A stretch of 64,000 bases of DNA from Carnegiea gigantea (GCA_029747015.1 JAKOGI010000188.1:277001-341000), one strand, 5' to 3'; numbered from the stretch's first letter, positions 1 to 11,849 are shown. Numbers and translations are program-made. Notes: generated by a model not told the origin, from the sequence alone.

Positions 1-238
1 CCACCCCCATTAGTCGCTTGGTTGAACCCCCCTCTCTCTATCTTCCCGAGACTCTTAGCCTTACTCCATTGCCGACCAAGTCAAGGTTGTCAATGTCTCC
101 TTTTCATTTGTCAGTTTCCCCTGGTTTAGCATTAAATATTCAAATATTTGATTCTTATGATAGAAATGTGCATGTTATTGTATCAGCTATCAATAGGTGA
201 ATAGAATAAGTTCTGATGAAAAAATAGTACAAAACTGT

Positions 239-432
239 TCAGGGGTGGGCTGGGGAAGGAAATCAATTTGGATCTGATTAAATCCGACTCAAATCTGCTT
301 CGAGTTGAAGCAGATTTGAAAATTTTCTCTGGTCCGTCGAATCAAATTCAGATCGAATTTTTGGATTCAAAAGTCAATTGAATTCGGATTTGGGTGTTCC
401 AACATCCGATCTAATCCTTTGTCATCCCTAAT
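239..432. mobile_element. Degenerate hAT-like MITE (tentative)
   Basis: One end reads CAGGGGTGGGC. The other, read inwards on the opposite strand, reads TAGGGATGACAAAGG. This is the AGGGRTG-type terminus shared by the hAT-like elements elsewhere in this window. The interior is A+T-rich with repeated GATTTGAA/AAATCCGA words and no coding potential. I could not find a matching 8-bp duplication, so the ends and the class are tentative. Confidence 0.3.
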
Positions 433-1967
433 AATAAGCCATCCAACATCTATAATGTCAATCTTATCAAAATAAATACTATACCCTAACTCTAAAAATT
501 CTAACTTGGAATACAATGAGGGCTCGACCTTCCTCTCAAACTGTTGATTTCTGTTAATACGGCATGGAAAAAAGATCTATAGAACTATCATCCTTCTCTT
601 CAAATTTGTTGATCTAGTTTCAGATTCTATGAAGGAGCTTCCCTTAATGAGAAAAATTGATCTTGAAGTATAGGCGGCCATTGTAGATACAACGTGAGAA
701 AATTCATCCCCTAGAAACAACAATAAAAGCACAAATCCCACAAGACAAAGAAATCCAAACTCCCCCATATAATTGCAGGCACAAATTTATACAACGAAGC
801 CAACTTATTCACAATTGGGCAAGGATATATCGATCGAGCATAGAAAATATATGATTTAATGTGACAAACCCTCTTTATTTCCAAGTATGAAAACTAAAAA
901 AAAAAAAAAACAAATCAACATATTCAAATCATAGTACGCATAAAATAAATCCACTAAACATGAAAAAAGAAAAAAGATAATGAGAAAAAAACATGGCCGA
1001 AATGTTGAAAAACCGACCATTTCGAGCCGATGAGTCACTAGACACAACAATCAAAACTCCAAATGTTACACATATAAATCGGGTAACTTTTAATAAGTAA
1101 GAACATAACAAGACTTTTGAATTCATATATTAACAACAGTTATATGTTGAGATAAGCACAATTAACCAAAGAAGCTCATTGCAACTGTTAACATTTCGCC
1201 CTTGTTTAAGCACTCAACAGCCACCCCCCCCCCCCCAAAAAAAAAAAACAAAAAAACCAAAAAAAAAAAAAAAGGTGACAAGGCTTGAAAAATGCAGACC
1301 TATGAAGATACATGAGCCTGTGCTAGTACTGCTAAAGATAGGGTAGCAACAAAATCGCCAAACAAAGCCTAAGAGTGGCTACAAAGAGTCCCTGCCCACC
1401 CCTAGATTGCAATTTGCGAGTCATAGATCCAAACACTTGCCAACTTGAAATTGGATGTCAAACTTTTCCCACATCCAATACAGCCGAAATAAACAATTTT
1501 TTTTAATGAAAAAACAATACAACAATTAAGTATTCTTCTCTCGAAATTTCTACCTATGTTGTCTGCAATAAGGATACAAAGAAAAAATAAATAAGGAATA
1601 GAGAGTTACAAAATAAAAGAAGAAATAGAAAGATCAAATTTAGCTACACAAAATGTGATGTACGGTTTCCCTCCCACAAGCTCCTTTGAGTGATAAAACA
1701 TTTTAAGTTTGTATCTTACAAAAGAGATGTGCAACATGTATATTTGTTGGAGGAAATTTGCAAGAGAAGAACATAAAAATTTTTGTTAACTAATTTGAGT
1801 AAATGTAGAAAATTGGAAAAAGAATTGATAGAAATGATCCAATAATTGACTTGCTTTTCTTTTTTAACTTAGATTGATATATTAAGTTAAAAAAAAAATT
1901 CATCGAACTATAAGACGACGAGTAAATTAGCTTTATGTAGCTTGATTCTACTTAGTTCAATCCATTA
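433..1967. other. Intergenic, no gene recognised
   Basis: A+T-rich sequence with many short A tracts and one C14-A11 run near 1222-1246. No reading frame resembles a protein I know, and no RNA gene or element boundary was seen. Confidence 0.5.
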
Positions 1968-2024
1968 GGCCATTTGCAACCACTGGAATGAGTTCCAGTT
2001 GGGCCCTCCTAAGTTCCACACACA

Positions 2025-2058
<34 letters not shown>

Positions 2059-2359
2059 GGTTGCAACCAGCTTGTTTCATGGAATGACATTCATAGAAGA
2101 ACATGGTAGAGTTCCTCCATGCATTCCTATTCTTCCTTTATTTTATTATTTCATTTGCTTCAAAAGTAGTTTTTTCTTTTTTTTGGGACTCAAAAAAAGT
2201 ATGTGTTATAAAATGAATCAATAATAAATATTTTATATGGTAATTCAAATTAAAATTCTATGGATTGAAGAATAAATGAATACGAGTTTCAAAAAATGAA
2301 ATTTTTACTGATGTGACAGGATGAAGTTTTAAAATTTAAAATGTGAGTTGGAAATGCCC
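1968..2359. mobile_element. Tourist/PIF-Harbinger-like MITE
   Basis: Inverted ends GGCCATTTGCAAC and, on the opposite strand, GGGCATTTCCAAC match at 11 of 13 positions. TTA lies immediately outside both ends (1965-1967 and 2360-2362), which is the 3-bp target duplication expected for PIF/Harbinger-derived MITEs. The ~392-bp interior has no coding capacity and includes a poly-T run at 2028-2057. The class comes from TIR and TSD form only. Confidence 0.55.
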
Positions 2360-2691
2360 TTAAATTTGTTGAATATTATTTTGAGTACGTAGGTGGAGTT
2401 TTTGTATATATATACACAAATTAATAAATTATCTCATCTATTACCAATTAATCTTAGAATGAAAATTCACTAAACATTATATGTACATTATTCATTTGAT
2501 TATTGTCCAATTAGTACAACAATGTGATACTCATATAATACACGACCAGGTTGCTCATTGATTACCATAATCCCTATATGATTAACAAATCTGATTCTAC
2601 AAGTACATTGACCTAACGTGACAAGACTCAGCTTTGGTCACAGTTACAAATTTCATGGGGCTGAAATGAGGCGAGTCCGGATGAGTACATC

Positions 2692-2731
2692 TGCAGTGGC
2701 AGTGGCAGTGACAGTGGCAGTAGCAGTGGCA
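2692..2731 (+). repeat. Imperfect (CAGTGG)n hexamer minisatellite
   Basis: About six tandem copies of a GCAGTG/GCAGTA/ACAGTG hexamer. They encode a low-complexity Ala-Val run in one frame and Thr-Ala on the other strand. It lies inside two short open frames that otherwise resemble nothing, so I treat it as a simple repeat rather than coding sequence. Confidence 0.7.
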
Positions 2732-3097
2732 AAAGCTGGAGAAAAATTAATAAAAAGCAAGGCAGAAATTTGCAGGGCACGAGGGGTTGGGTCCCAGGAG
2801 CTCTGCAAGAAAGAAAAATTGGGTTGAATTTTCACTGGATTCGTTGGAATTTATCAGAATTCATTTCATAGCTGGTATTTCTAAAAATTTGAAGTTTCGA
2901 TCTAAGAACAAGATGACAGGCCGAATTGTCCTTTTGAAAGGTCCTGACCCCACATCCCTCTTTACTGTTGGACCCTTTTTGGTCAGTCCTTTCTCTGGCC
3001 CATCCACATCCCCCTCTCCCATGTCCTCCCCTAATAATTTCTACCATTCTCAAATCTTATTTTGCATCAATTAGGCCAAGACTATAATGGGGAAATT

Positions 3098-3382
3098 TGT
3101 TAGAGTATAAACTTATGTCTATGCATCTAACTATCAGCTTAAACTTTTAGCTAATATGGTACTTAAATATAGTATCAAAGTCTTTCTGATCGGGAGGTCT
3201 CGAGTTCGAATCGCAACAGCCCGCCCCTATATTAATTTATCGTGCAAGGCAGATGAAATCTTTGCAGCAACTACGCTTCAAGCCTAAAGGGCATTCGTAT
3301 AAAGGGGGCGTGTTAGAGTATAAATTTATGTCTGGACCTTCAACCGTTAGCTCACACTTTTAGTTGAAAAGTGCATGATCTT
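3098..3382 (+). mobile_element. TRIM-like miniature LTR element
   Basis: Two direct repeats of about 72 bp begin TGTTAGAGTATAAA at 3098 and 3311. After the first, 3170-3180 reads TAGTATCAAAG, a decayed form of the plant tRNA-iMet primer site TGGTATCAGAG. A T-arm-like GAGTTCGAATC follows at ~3201. The second repeat is preceded directly by the polypurine tract AAAGGGGGCG (3301-3310). LTR, PBS, ~140-bp non-coding interior, PPT and LTR in order define a TRIM. The target duplication is not clear and the right end is estimated from the left LTR's length. Confidence 0.65.
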
Positions 3383-3761
3383 AGATTGAGTACAATTTGA
3401 GTTGGATCATTTTAATTTGTGTAGGCTGTCAATTTTTCTAATAACCTTGGTGATTTGATAATATAAGTAATAAATTTGTGGATTTGATAATATAAGGAAG
3501 AAGCATTAGAGAAGTTGGGATCTTCTATGCTACCTAAAATTGGGGGTATGGGATTTGATAATAAATTTGTTGATTTGTCGGCTTGGATGTATGATGTACA
3601 CATTGCCCACACCTAAACCACTACATGACCCCTTTGATGGTAAATGTTACTCGTTACTTAGGAACAAAATCTAGTATAATGTAAAAACTCTCTACAAACT
3701 TTACTAATGAACTAAAATCTCTAAGAAGGCAAGCTAAATTAAAGCTACCTACCTTAACCAC

Positions 3762-3968
3762 AAGTGAGCCTAGCTCCAATGGCATGGGGGTGGAGTTTCA
3801 TACTTCCCCCTATGTTTAAATCCTGGTAGACGCAATTTTCTTAGGGTAAATTATGTACTCCTAGATGCCCTTGTAACCCTAGAGACAAAATCAGGCTTCG
3901 ATTGGGCCTAATCTGGTGACTGTGTGGCTCCATCTCGCGCCCATAAACTAGTCTTGTCTTATCATTCG
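3762..3968 (+). mobile_element. tRNA-derived SINE
   Basis: An A-box-like TAGCTCCAATGG (3771-3782) is followed about 32 bp later by a B-box-like GTTTAAATCCTGG (3814-3826). This is the internal RNA polymerase III promoter arrangement of a tRNA-derived SINE head. The body runs to a G tract near 3968. No target duplication was found, so both ends are approximate. Confidence 0.5.
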
Positions 3969-5519
3969 GGGGGGGCCAAGTTATAAATTGATAGTTGGAT
4001 GATAGCGAAGATTTTATAATACGTTACAAGGAACATGTCACCTCAACGCCTCACGTAAGTGCCTCTAATTTGAATTTGAATTTGAACTTTGAAGCGTGAA
4101 CTCTATGTGGACTGTCCTCACCTTATATAAAATTCCAATAAGTGTTTAACAGCAAAAAGGACCACCTTAGTTAAAAAAAAAAAAAAAAATTTAAACCGGT
4201 TGCTATCCACGAAAGACTTTAAACGATATTTGCAGTACTACAAAAATAAGCGTAGGTAAAGTGCAAATGTAAATGAGGACAAATACTTGCCCTGTTTATA
4301 AAGTTCACCCAATCCCAATTATAAGAGATTAATGGTATTCAATAATAGCTCATGTGTTGGTAGCATTTCATTTCAATTATTTCGTCTTGAAGAATAACTT
4401 GAATTTTCAATATGACCATCAAATCAACTAACTGTCACACAAATCTCGTTAATGATTGAATCACTTCAATTCAGTGTGCAGTGACTGCTGTAGCTTCTTT
4501 TCAAAATGGACTTCTTTTTTGAATTTCTTGCTAAATTTGAAGTTTCTTGCCTTGGTATCTTGATTCTTCTTAGATAAACACTAAATTTGCATAGACATTC
4601 TAAACGTTCCCTGCTTTTTTTTTTAATAATTAATTAATTACCATAAGGCAAAAACAAAGCCAACGCAGATTAAGACCGACCGTACAAAATAAAAAGAGCA
4701 CAACAGTTATAAGCATCGCCTTGGAAAAATAATACTTTGGTGTTCGATATGACGAGTTTGAAGCTTGGCATATAAGATCCATAACTTCTGAGTGCGACAT
4801 TGCTCCAACCGACACATGGTTAGCTCACACTGTATAGTAAACATAAATCATATAGCCGATCTTAGCAAAAAAAATATCTTAAATTGAATTAATCAAATCC
4901 AATTACGTTTTTGCATAATTAGAACTCATGAACAAGTCAAGAATACCAATTAAAATGGCTTAATATACTTTAGAGATATTCTCCAATAGAAAAATATTGG
5001 AAAGAAAAAATATATAAATCACATATCAAATTAATATCAAAAGTCATGAAGTACATTGAAATAAATTTCAGTAAAAATTTATTCAGATACTATACAAGAT
5101 ATAAAGTTACATATATTATTTAATTAACAATACATAAATTTATCTTGATAAGATTGCTGAACTATTTAAAGATCGGTCTAATTTCATGAAATTATAAGAT
5201 AAAAATTTGACAGTCTATTCAAATTCAAATACGTAAGTGCAATCATTTTCCACATACAGTTAAAACAAAGAGTTGTATTAATTTGTATTCTCAGGTTTTC
5301 TTTGTGAAACATCAATGTCCAACGAGGTACACACCATATGAGATCTATTATTGCATTTTGTGGAGGCCCATGCATTTTATTTTATTTTATTTTGTAGAAT
5401 ACAATATATTCATTGTCATAAAACTAGTTCCATATGATAAAAAATTTTTGATAGCGACCCCATGTCTCTATTTGTTTAGAACACCCTTTTTCTTTTTATT
5501 TTCCGTAGGTTACCTATAG
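3969..5519. other. Intergenic, no gene recognised
   Basis: A+T-rich spacer. Short open frames on both strands look random in composition, and I see no domain, RNA gene or element ends. Confidence 0.5.
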
Positions 5520-5527
5520 ACCTATAT

Positions 5528-5699
5528 ATTTTTTTGGTCTTAGATCCTCCATTTCACTGGAGTCGAGTTAATGTTAGCCCAATGAATGGTAGAGGTCTCC
5601 AATCACAGATTTTCTCCATTCACAAGACTCGAATCTGAGACCTTGCTGAAGGAGAACAAATGTTAAATCACTTAAACTAACCTGTGTTAGTACCTGTAA
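5528..5699 (-). mobile_element. tRNA-derived SINE, family S1, copy 1
   Basis: On the minus strand the element begins near TACTAACACAGG. It has an A-box-like GGTTAGTTTAAGTG and a B-box-like CAGATTCGAGTC, and ends GGATCTAAGACC plus a short A tail. An 8-bp direct repeat ACCTATAT flanks it at 5520-5527 and 5700-5707, consistent with target-primed insertion. Two further copies, both also on the minus strand, are at 25902-26074 and 21381-21476. They share the internal TAGAGTCGAG-type and TAGAG(G/C)TCT(C/T)CCATC blocks. Confidence 0.65.
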
Positions 5700-5986
5700 A
5701 CCTATATTTGTTTAATAGTTTATTCAGTTCTGACGTTGGCTTTCATTTGGTTTACTATATTATTAGCATTGGATTTTACTGAACCGATGACTAAGTGATC
5801 TCAAGGTATTATGGAATGTTTTTTTTTTTGGGGGGGTCAAAAAAGATGGTTACATACTTAGATTAATCTCTACATCACATCCAAATGCTTCTCTTAATAA
5901 ATAATTTTTGTATTTTGTTAATCAAAATACTTAATTTGGAGTAGGAAAATGATGGTAAGCAAAGTAAGGCATGCATGAGAGAATAT

Positions 5987-6447
5987 TCTTTGCGGACGAC
6001 TGCCTACTTTTTTGTAAAGTTAATAATGCAAGTTGTGCGAAGCTAAAATCACTACTAGAAAAATTTTGTGATACTTCAGATCAACTTATTAACTATTATA
6101 AGTCCGTACTCACATTCTCTAATAATGCTTCCTCACACCAGAAAGACATAGTTACGGGTACTTATAACATTCCGCACAGAACCTCTCTGGGCAAATATTT
6201 GGGTTGCCCGCTTTTCCAGGGTCGTCCTTCCAAATCGACCTTTCAAAAAATTATCGACAAAGCCACTTCCAAACTACAAGGTTGGAAAGCAAACTGCTTA
6301 TCAAAGGCAAGAAGAATAGTTCTAATCCAATCACACTTAGAAGCACTCCCAGCGTATACTATGCAATGCTTTCAGGTTCGAATAGCTACTAGTCAACATC
6401 TCGACAAACTCAGTCAACATTTTTTTTTGGGGACATTGATCACTTAA
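5987..6447 (+). pseudogene. LINE reverse transcriptase fragment (FADD box and thumb)
   Basis: The translation opens with FFADDCLLF, the YxDD catalytic box of L1-type reverse transcriptases. It continues through the SLGKYLGCPLFQGR and GWKANCLSKARRIVLIQS blocks typical of plant LINE thumb regions. Palm and finger motifs upstream of FADD are absent because the insertion is 5'-truncated there. The frame is lost at a T homopolymer (6421-6429). Dropping to the next frame recovers the expected WGH...EKGLPLVAWNK block, so a single inserted T explains the break. It cannot encode a working polymerase. Confidence 0.9.
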
Positions 6448-7478
6448 CGAGAAAGGGCTACCGCTTGTCGCTTGGAATAAGCTATGTTTATCCAAAAGCA
6501 AAGGCGGACTAGGATTACAGAAAACGAAAGCAGTTAACAAGGCGTTCCAGTGTAAACTAGCCTGGAAAATGCTTACTAATAATTCTAGCCTATGGGTCCA
6601 AATGATGCAAACGAAGTACCTTTATAAGACCGATTTCCTCAATTATAAAAAACAGAACACTGACTCCCCAGTGTGGAAAAGCTTATTAAATTGTCGACCC
6701 CTCCTAAAAAAAGGAATTATGTGGCAAATAGGAAATGACGATAGAATCTCCTTCTGGTATGATAATTGGATAGAAAATAAAAATCTAATCGAAATACTAG
6801 AAGTTGACGAAGCAACTATACCAAGCCCACATGCAAAAGTGTCTGAATTTATCGAACATGATAAAACTTGGAACCTTACGAAACTTACCTGCATATTGGG
6901 TGGTCACCCTGTTATGAATAAAATCTAAGGAGTTGTCATCCCTGCACATAGCAAACCAGACTCTTTTTGCTGGGGTCCGAATACCTCAGGTTCTTTTAGC
7001 ACTCAATCAGCAACATGGATAGTACACGACAAGTCAATAAATGACTCCACAGACTGGTCTTATAAGTGGATCTGGAAAATTAGCACCATGCCCAAAATTA
7101 AAATCTTCTTATAGAAAATCTGTCACCAAGCAATCCCTGTACGAGGTACACTACTCAAAGGAGGATTGAATATTGATGCAGGTTACCCAGTTTGCCTGAG
7201 TGATATTGAATCAATAGACCATCTTTTTAGTCAATGCCAGCTAGGCAATAAGGTCTGGGAACTCGCGGATAAACACCAATAGTTCCCTAAACAGTTTTCG
7301 CCCGATAGAGACCAACAACTAACTGAAACGTTACGAAGGGTCCGGTCCTCCCGTAATCCAAGGTTACTCCAAAAATTAGCCTTTCTTATCTGGAGCATCT
7401 GGAAAGAGAGAAACTCAGTCGTATTCGAAAATAAGATTTTTAATCCTCTAAAATGTCTCATCAAAGCAAAATAGGTGT

Positions 7479-8069
7479 ATGCCTAATGACAAATCTGAGC
7501 TTGTATATCGGTTGATCATTCACAGAGGGGCTCCTTCTACCCCTCCCAAACCCTTCCACCTTGTAAGGTGGAACCCCCCACCACCAGGAGTCGTTAAAAT
7601 CAATTTTGACGGCTCGCTTCTCAACTCACCAGCAGCGGTAGGTTATGTTCTTTGCAACCGGACAGGCAAACTTCTTACAGCAGCAGCTGCTAATTATGGG
7701 TCTACTACAATCATGGTAGCTGAAGCAAGAGCGCTAAAGGATGGAGTTCATGTAGCCATTCAAGCAGGATACAAAAAGCTACTGATTGAAGGCGACAACT
7801 CTACAGTGATTCAAGCACTAATGGGCAAAATCCAAGTTCCTTGGAAGATAGCCACAATTATCGACGACATTCAATTATGGTTAACTCCTGACTTTCAGTT
7901 CCAAGTCAACCACATCTATAGAGAGACCAATATGGTGGCTGACTAGCTCTCTAAATTTGATCACTCTATCACAACTTCCGTTTCCTCAGATACCTGGATT
8001 TCGTCAGAATTTAGGATTATCCTTGCAGCGGATGTAGTTGGGCGTACTCTTGTGAGAAGAGACGTCTAA
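7479..8069 (+). pseudogene. LINE RNase H (RVT_3) domain
   Basis: A plant RNase H-like domain of the kind fused to the C terminus of L1-type LINE polyproteins. The acidic catalytic set is all present: Asp in INFDGS, Glu in AEARAL, Asp in IEGDN and Asp in NMVAD. A TAG stop at 7945-7947 follows NMVAD directly. The same frame then continues with a LINE-like tail to a second stop at 8067-8069, giving a family C terminus ending VVGRTLVRRDV. The proline-rich linker before it (PPPPGVVK) is also typical. It is part of the element, not a host gene. Confidence 0.88.
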
Positions 8070-8126
8070 CTTGATTTGTACTTCATCTTTACCATTGTTT
8101 TTAAAAAAAAAAGGATGAGAGAATAT

Positions 8127-9269
8127 GATCACATGGCTCATCAATCAGTATTTATTTAACATTTGAGCTCAGTAATTATTGAGCTAAGTATCTTTTCATC
8201 AATTTTTATTCTTTAACCTTTCAATGTTGGAACTAGCTATCTCCTTGAAATCTATAAGATAATGATTATGAAATATGAATGGTCACAAATTCAATATTAA
8301 TGCTATCGATATGCATGCTTTAATTCAACATTTTAGTAGACCCCGGAGGATCATTTCGTTTAATGTTAAGGGTGTATTTCTGATTTATTATAAATGAAGA
8401 CTCAAAGCTATAGAATCACCATGTAGAGGGGCCAGGTCAATATGGTGATGATCAAAGTCATGAAAAAATCGAAATAAACTACAAAAAAATAAATGCGGAC
8501 AAAACACAACTCGAGAGTACATATACTTTCGGTTCCAAGTCATAAGTTGACACTTCAACAAGGCTTGATAAAGTTGACACTTTAACTTTAATTATTCCAC
8601 TAAATTACAACTTGAACAATACAACTAAATTAATTAAATGTATAAGAAAATAATATTTTGCAAGTGTAGCTCTTAATTCTTATTCTTTGCTTGTGCGTCT
8701 CCAAGCTTCAAGTGCTCCACTATTTAATAGAATATAGCCATTGCAAATCTTTAAAGCAAATAGCCGTTGAGAGGAAATAAGGAAAGATTAACTTCAGAGG
8801 ATTTCAAGCTCTTGAGACTAATTTCAGGACCCTGAAGATCTAGCGGCTTACTTTTTCAAATCTTCCCAACTTTCATATACCAAATTTACAAATGATCAAA
8901 TAAGACATTAACAACAATATCTTACAACTATTTTCTATGAAAAATAGGCAAGTATCAATTAACTACACATAATTTTAGCCAAATCAGTCCATAATATCTA
9001 AGATATCAAATTTATGCATATATAATCTTTTCAAGATAGGAAGTATTATCACGAGACAATATCACTTCAAATCATATCAAGAATATCACATTTCAAATTT
9101 GAATCATAAATCTTCACAAACAAATTAAGTAATACTAGTATACCAATATCCACTTAAAATCATAGTACATTTAGAAATATTAATTCTAAGGTAGGTTCAA
9201 TTATAATATAATAAACATAACAATGGATTATCCCTTTTTGTCTTTCATCAAAACATATTAATATATAGA
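8127..9269. other. Intergenic between two LINE insertions
   Basis: A+T-rich sequence separating the duplications of the two LINEs. No coding, RNA or repeat feature was recognised. Confidence 0.5.
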
Positions 9270-9339
9270 CACATTAAGAGGTTTTTTTTTTTTTTAAATA
9301 AAAGAAGAGGGTAGGGTGTTATATTAAGCTCGTAGAGAT

Positions 9340-9844
9340 GAAATCGCACATGTCCTCAGATGCCCGAGAAAGAATCTCACTCGGGAAATCTCACTCACGC
9401 AATTTGCCCTCCAAGCAAAATGGTTGCGAGTGGGCTAAGTCGTGGGCGACCCTAGTACCCCCTCTCTCGACAAAAAACCAAGAAAAGAAATCCGAGTTCG
9501 ATACAAAAGATAAAATGCTACTAATGAAAAAACCTAAAGAGTTTTCCTAGGTGCTTCGAGACTTTAGAAGATGGATCAGTTGAAGATTATCCCCTTCTGT
9601 GTCGATAACCAGCGTTGAAGGCGCTTTTTAGTCCAAAGAGACATGACTGTGCTTCTTCTACCATGGATCCCACAAAGCCTTGGCCCTGTCTCGACCCAGC
9701 CAGCAGCACGTCCCCGAGATGATCTCTCACAACAAACCGCCATCCGCATGTGTTGGTCCCAACTGAACCACCATCAAAATTTAATTTAACACAACCCGCT
9801 GAAGGAGGACTCCAAGCGTTCGGCTGTTGGGGAGTTGATTCCAT
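9340..9844 (-). pseudogene. LINE L1b RNase H domain, frameshifted
   Basis: The domain opens with PPSAGCVKLNFDGG (first Asp) and VEEAQS (Glu). A frameshift at ~9594 is followed in the next frame by EGDNLQLIH (Asp). The C-terminal block resembles RVAHDLAH, with stops between. The catalytic residues are therefore present but split over frames. The remnant ends about 45 bp before the A tail of the element. Confidence 0.8.
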
Positions 9845-10024
9845 CTATTCCAACTCTTGGTGCTTCCGATAACTTGTTACAAAATCCAATGCTCTTTTGC
9901 CCAGTATGTTGAGATTTTTGTCGGGTTTGTTGAAAATGAATCTATTTTTGGGCGTTCCAACACTCCCACATAATGGCAATAAAGTTCCCAAGAGAGTCGA
10001 TATCAAGCTGGCGCCTTGCTTTGT

Positions 10025-10630
10025 CTATACACTCAACAAGTGAGCGGAATCTGGCCGAGCCAATGAGCTCATCAAAGGGGCTGTTACTCCATATCTGCCA
10101 GCTAGTGGGCATTCCAAACAAGCATGGACGTCGGATTCCTCGGAATGACCACACACGGAGTAGTTCACGGCGAAGCCTTGGACCCGTTTTGAGATGTTCA
10201 AAGTCGAAGGAAGCACTCCCCGACGCGCTCTCCAACTGAGGAATTTTATCCGGGGTGGGACGTCACATTTCCAGACAGATTTCCAAACTCCATTATCAGC
10301 CATAGACGGGCTGTCGCTGGTGCTCATACGATCATTGATGGACATGTGATAAGCCGATCGGACAGTGAAGGTGCCTTGATTATTGTAATGCCAGATAAAT
10401 TTATCCAATAGCCCAGCATTGCACAAGGGGATACTCAAAATAATTTCAGTGTCACAAGGCATGAAGATATGGTTAACTAGCACTTTACGCCAGCATGCTC
10501 GATCATGATCTATGAGCTCATTGACCCAGGTGATAGAGCACGAAGCAGGCCTTGGAGTAATGGGCTTAAAGAAAATAGGCCTGGGCAACCATCTGTCCGT
10601 CCAAATATTGAGAGATTGATCATCTCCCAC
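10025..10630 (-). pseudogene. LINE L1b zf-RVT/linker region
   Basis: Contains GDDQSLNIWTDRWLPRP, FIWHYNNQGTFTVRSAYH, and a WKCDVPPRIKFLSWRA block followed by a Cys/His cluster (CGHSEESDVHACLECP). These are the hallmarks of the zf-RVT domain between the RT and RNase H of plant LINEs. It is open for about 200 codons, then runs out of frame. It belongs to the 9281-11849 element. Confidence 0.85.
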
Positions 10631-10653
10631 TAGCCAGTGTGAGCCTCGAGCAA

Positions 10654-11849
10654 TTATATCTCAGCTCTAACACCAAATATGCTCCACCATGTGAAGCTTG
10701 GACGATTACCTAGCTCGTCCCTGAAGATATCACCATGGGAGTAATAAATTATTTGCAGGAAGCGAGCCATCAGGGAGCTTGGATTCTTCAGGCGTCGCCC
10801 AAATGGTTTGGCTAGCAAAGCGTGATTGAAAGCTTCCATGTCTCTAAAACCGAGGCCTCCATCTTCTTTACTCTTGCAAAGTGTTGTAGAACTCACCCAA
10901 TAAATTTTTTGTCCTTCTTGCTTATGACCCCACCAGAAGTGGAAAATGGAGGATTGGATTGAGTGACATATCTCGTTTGTTAGTTTGAAGATGCTGATTA
11001 CATAGGTTGGGATTGCTTGAGCAACTGCTTTTATCAGCACTTCCCTTCCTGTCCACGAGACTAATTTATCCATCCATCCAGAAAGCCGCTTCTTGATACG
11101 ATCCAATAAAAACAAGAAAGTTTCTTCTGAGAGCGACCCAGAGAGATGGGGACACCAAGGTATTTATCATGTGATAATACCTCTCGTATGTCCAGAAATA
11201 GTGCTACCCAGTTCATGCGTCCAGAGGGAACACCCTTGTCGAAAGTGACGTTAGTTTTGGAAAAACTAACTGATTGCCCCGAAGCTTTCTCACAAGTGTG
11301 GAGTAACTCTTTAATAGCACCAGCTTGGCTTAGATTGGCTCCATAGAAAATGATAGCGTCGTCCGCAAATAGGAGATGTGAGATAACCGACGCATTAGGA
11401 CCGATCCTGAAACCTCGGATGGACTCTCATTCCACTGCCCTTTGCATTAAATGGGAGAGACCCTCTGAGCAGAAGATGAAGAGATAGGGTGAGATAGGAT
11501 CACTCTGCCTTATCCGTCTACTGGGGATCATATGTCCTGTTGGGGTCCCATTAATAATGAAGGCAAACGAGGCAGATCGGACACATCTCATAACTAATTC
11601 CACCCAATCTTGTCTGAATCCCAAGCGTAGCACAACAGTTGATAGAAAAGGTCATTCCACTCTATCAAACGCCTTGGACATGTCCAATTTGATTGCCATA
11701 GTACCATTCTGGCTTTTATCGCCCCGCACAGCGTGCAAGATTTCAACAGCCATTAACATATTAGCGGAAATTCTGAAATAAACTCAGGTTTCTATGTTTT
11801 CGGGATGATTGTCACATAAGTATGATTAAGCGTTGGAGGGATAGGGGAC
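10654..11849 (-). pseudogene. LINE L1b reverse transcriptase remnant
   Basis: The reverse transcriptase region runs from the IIPK block (~11815) through the primer-binding DMSKAFD block, PTGHMIPSRRIRQSDPISPYLF, FADD, YLGVPISLGRS and the GREVLIKAVAQAIPTYVIS thumb. An apparent deletion joins the FIS of one block to SANML of the next, losing the PISLCN part of the palm. A stop follows RAVE near 11430, and a frameshift lies near 11120 after the YLGVPISLGRS block. FADD itself is intact. Its sequence is clearly different from the RT of family L1a. Confidence 0.85.

Larger units (their letters stand above)
5987..8114 (+). mobile_element. 5'-truncated L1-type LINE with RNase H, family L1a
   Basis: A non-LTR retrotransposon truncated at its 5' end inside the reverse transcriptase, starting at the FFADD catalytic box. 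Domains in order are the end of the RT with thumb (5987-6447), the zf-RVT/linker region (6569-7460), the RNase H domain (7479-8069) and a poly-A tail at 8103-8112. A perfect 12-bp target duplication ATGAGAGAATAT lies at 5975-5986 and 8115-8126, which fixes both ends. The ORF is broken by in-frame stops and by an extra T in the run at 6421-6429. A second copy of the family lies at 18120-19936 on the other strand. Confidence 0.92.
9281..11849 (-). mobile_element. 5'-truncated L1-type LINE with RNase H, family L1b
   Basis: A second, distinct L1-type LINE reading right to left. From 11849 downwards come RT palm blocks (NHTYVTIIPK, then SANMLMAVEIL), LDMSKAFDRVEW, LLFADDAIIFYGAN (intact FADD box), the thumb, zf-RVT (~10025-10630), and RNase H to about 9340. 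A poly-A tail reads as T14 at 9282-9295. Imperfect 11-bp duplications CACATTAAGAG (9270-9280) and CACATTAGGAG (11850-11860) set the ends. There is a small deletion between the first two RT blocks near 11780, plus several stops and frameshifts, so the copy is dead. Confidence 0.88.

Noticed and set aside
3190..3225. T-arm-like GAGTTCGAATC as a tRNA gene
   Set aside because: No cloverleaf can be formed around it. It fits the primer-site region of the TRIM better.
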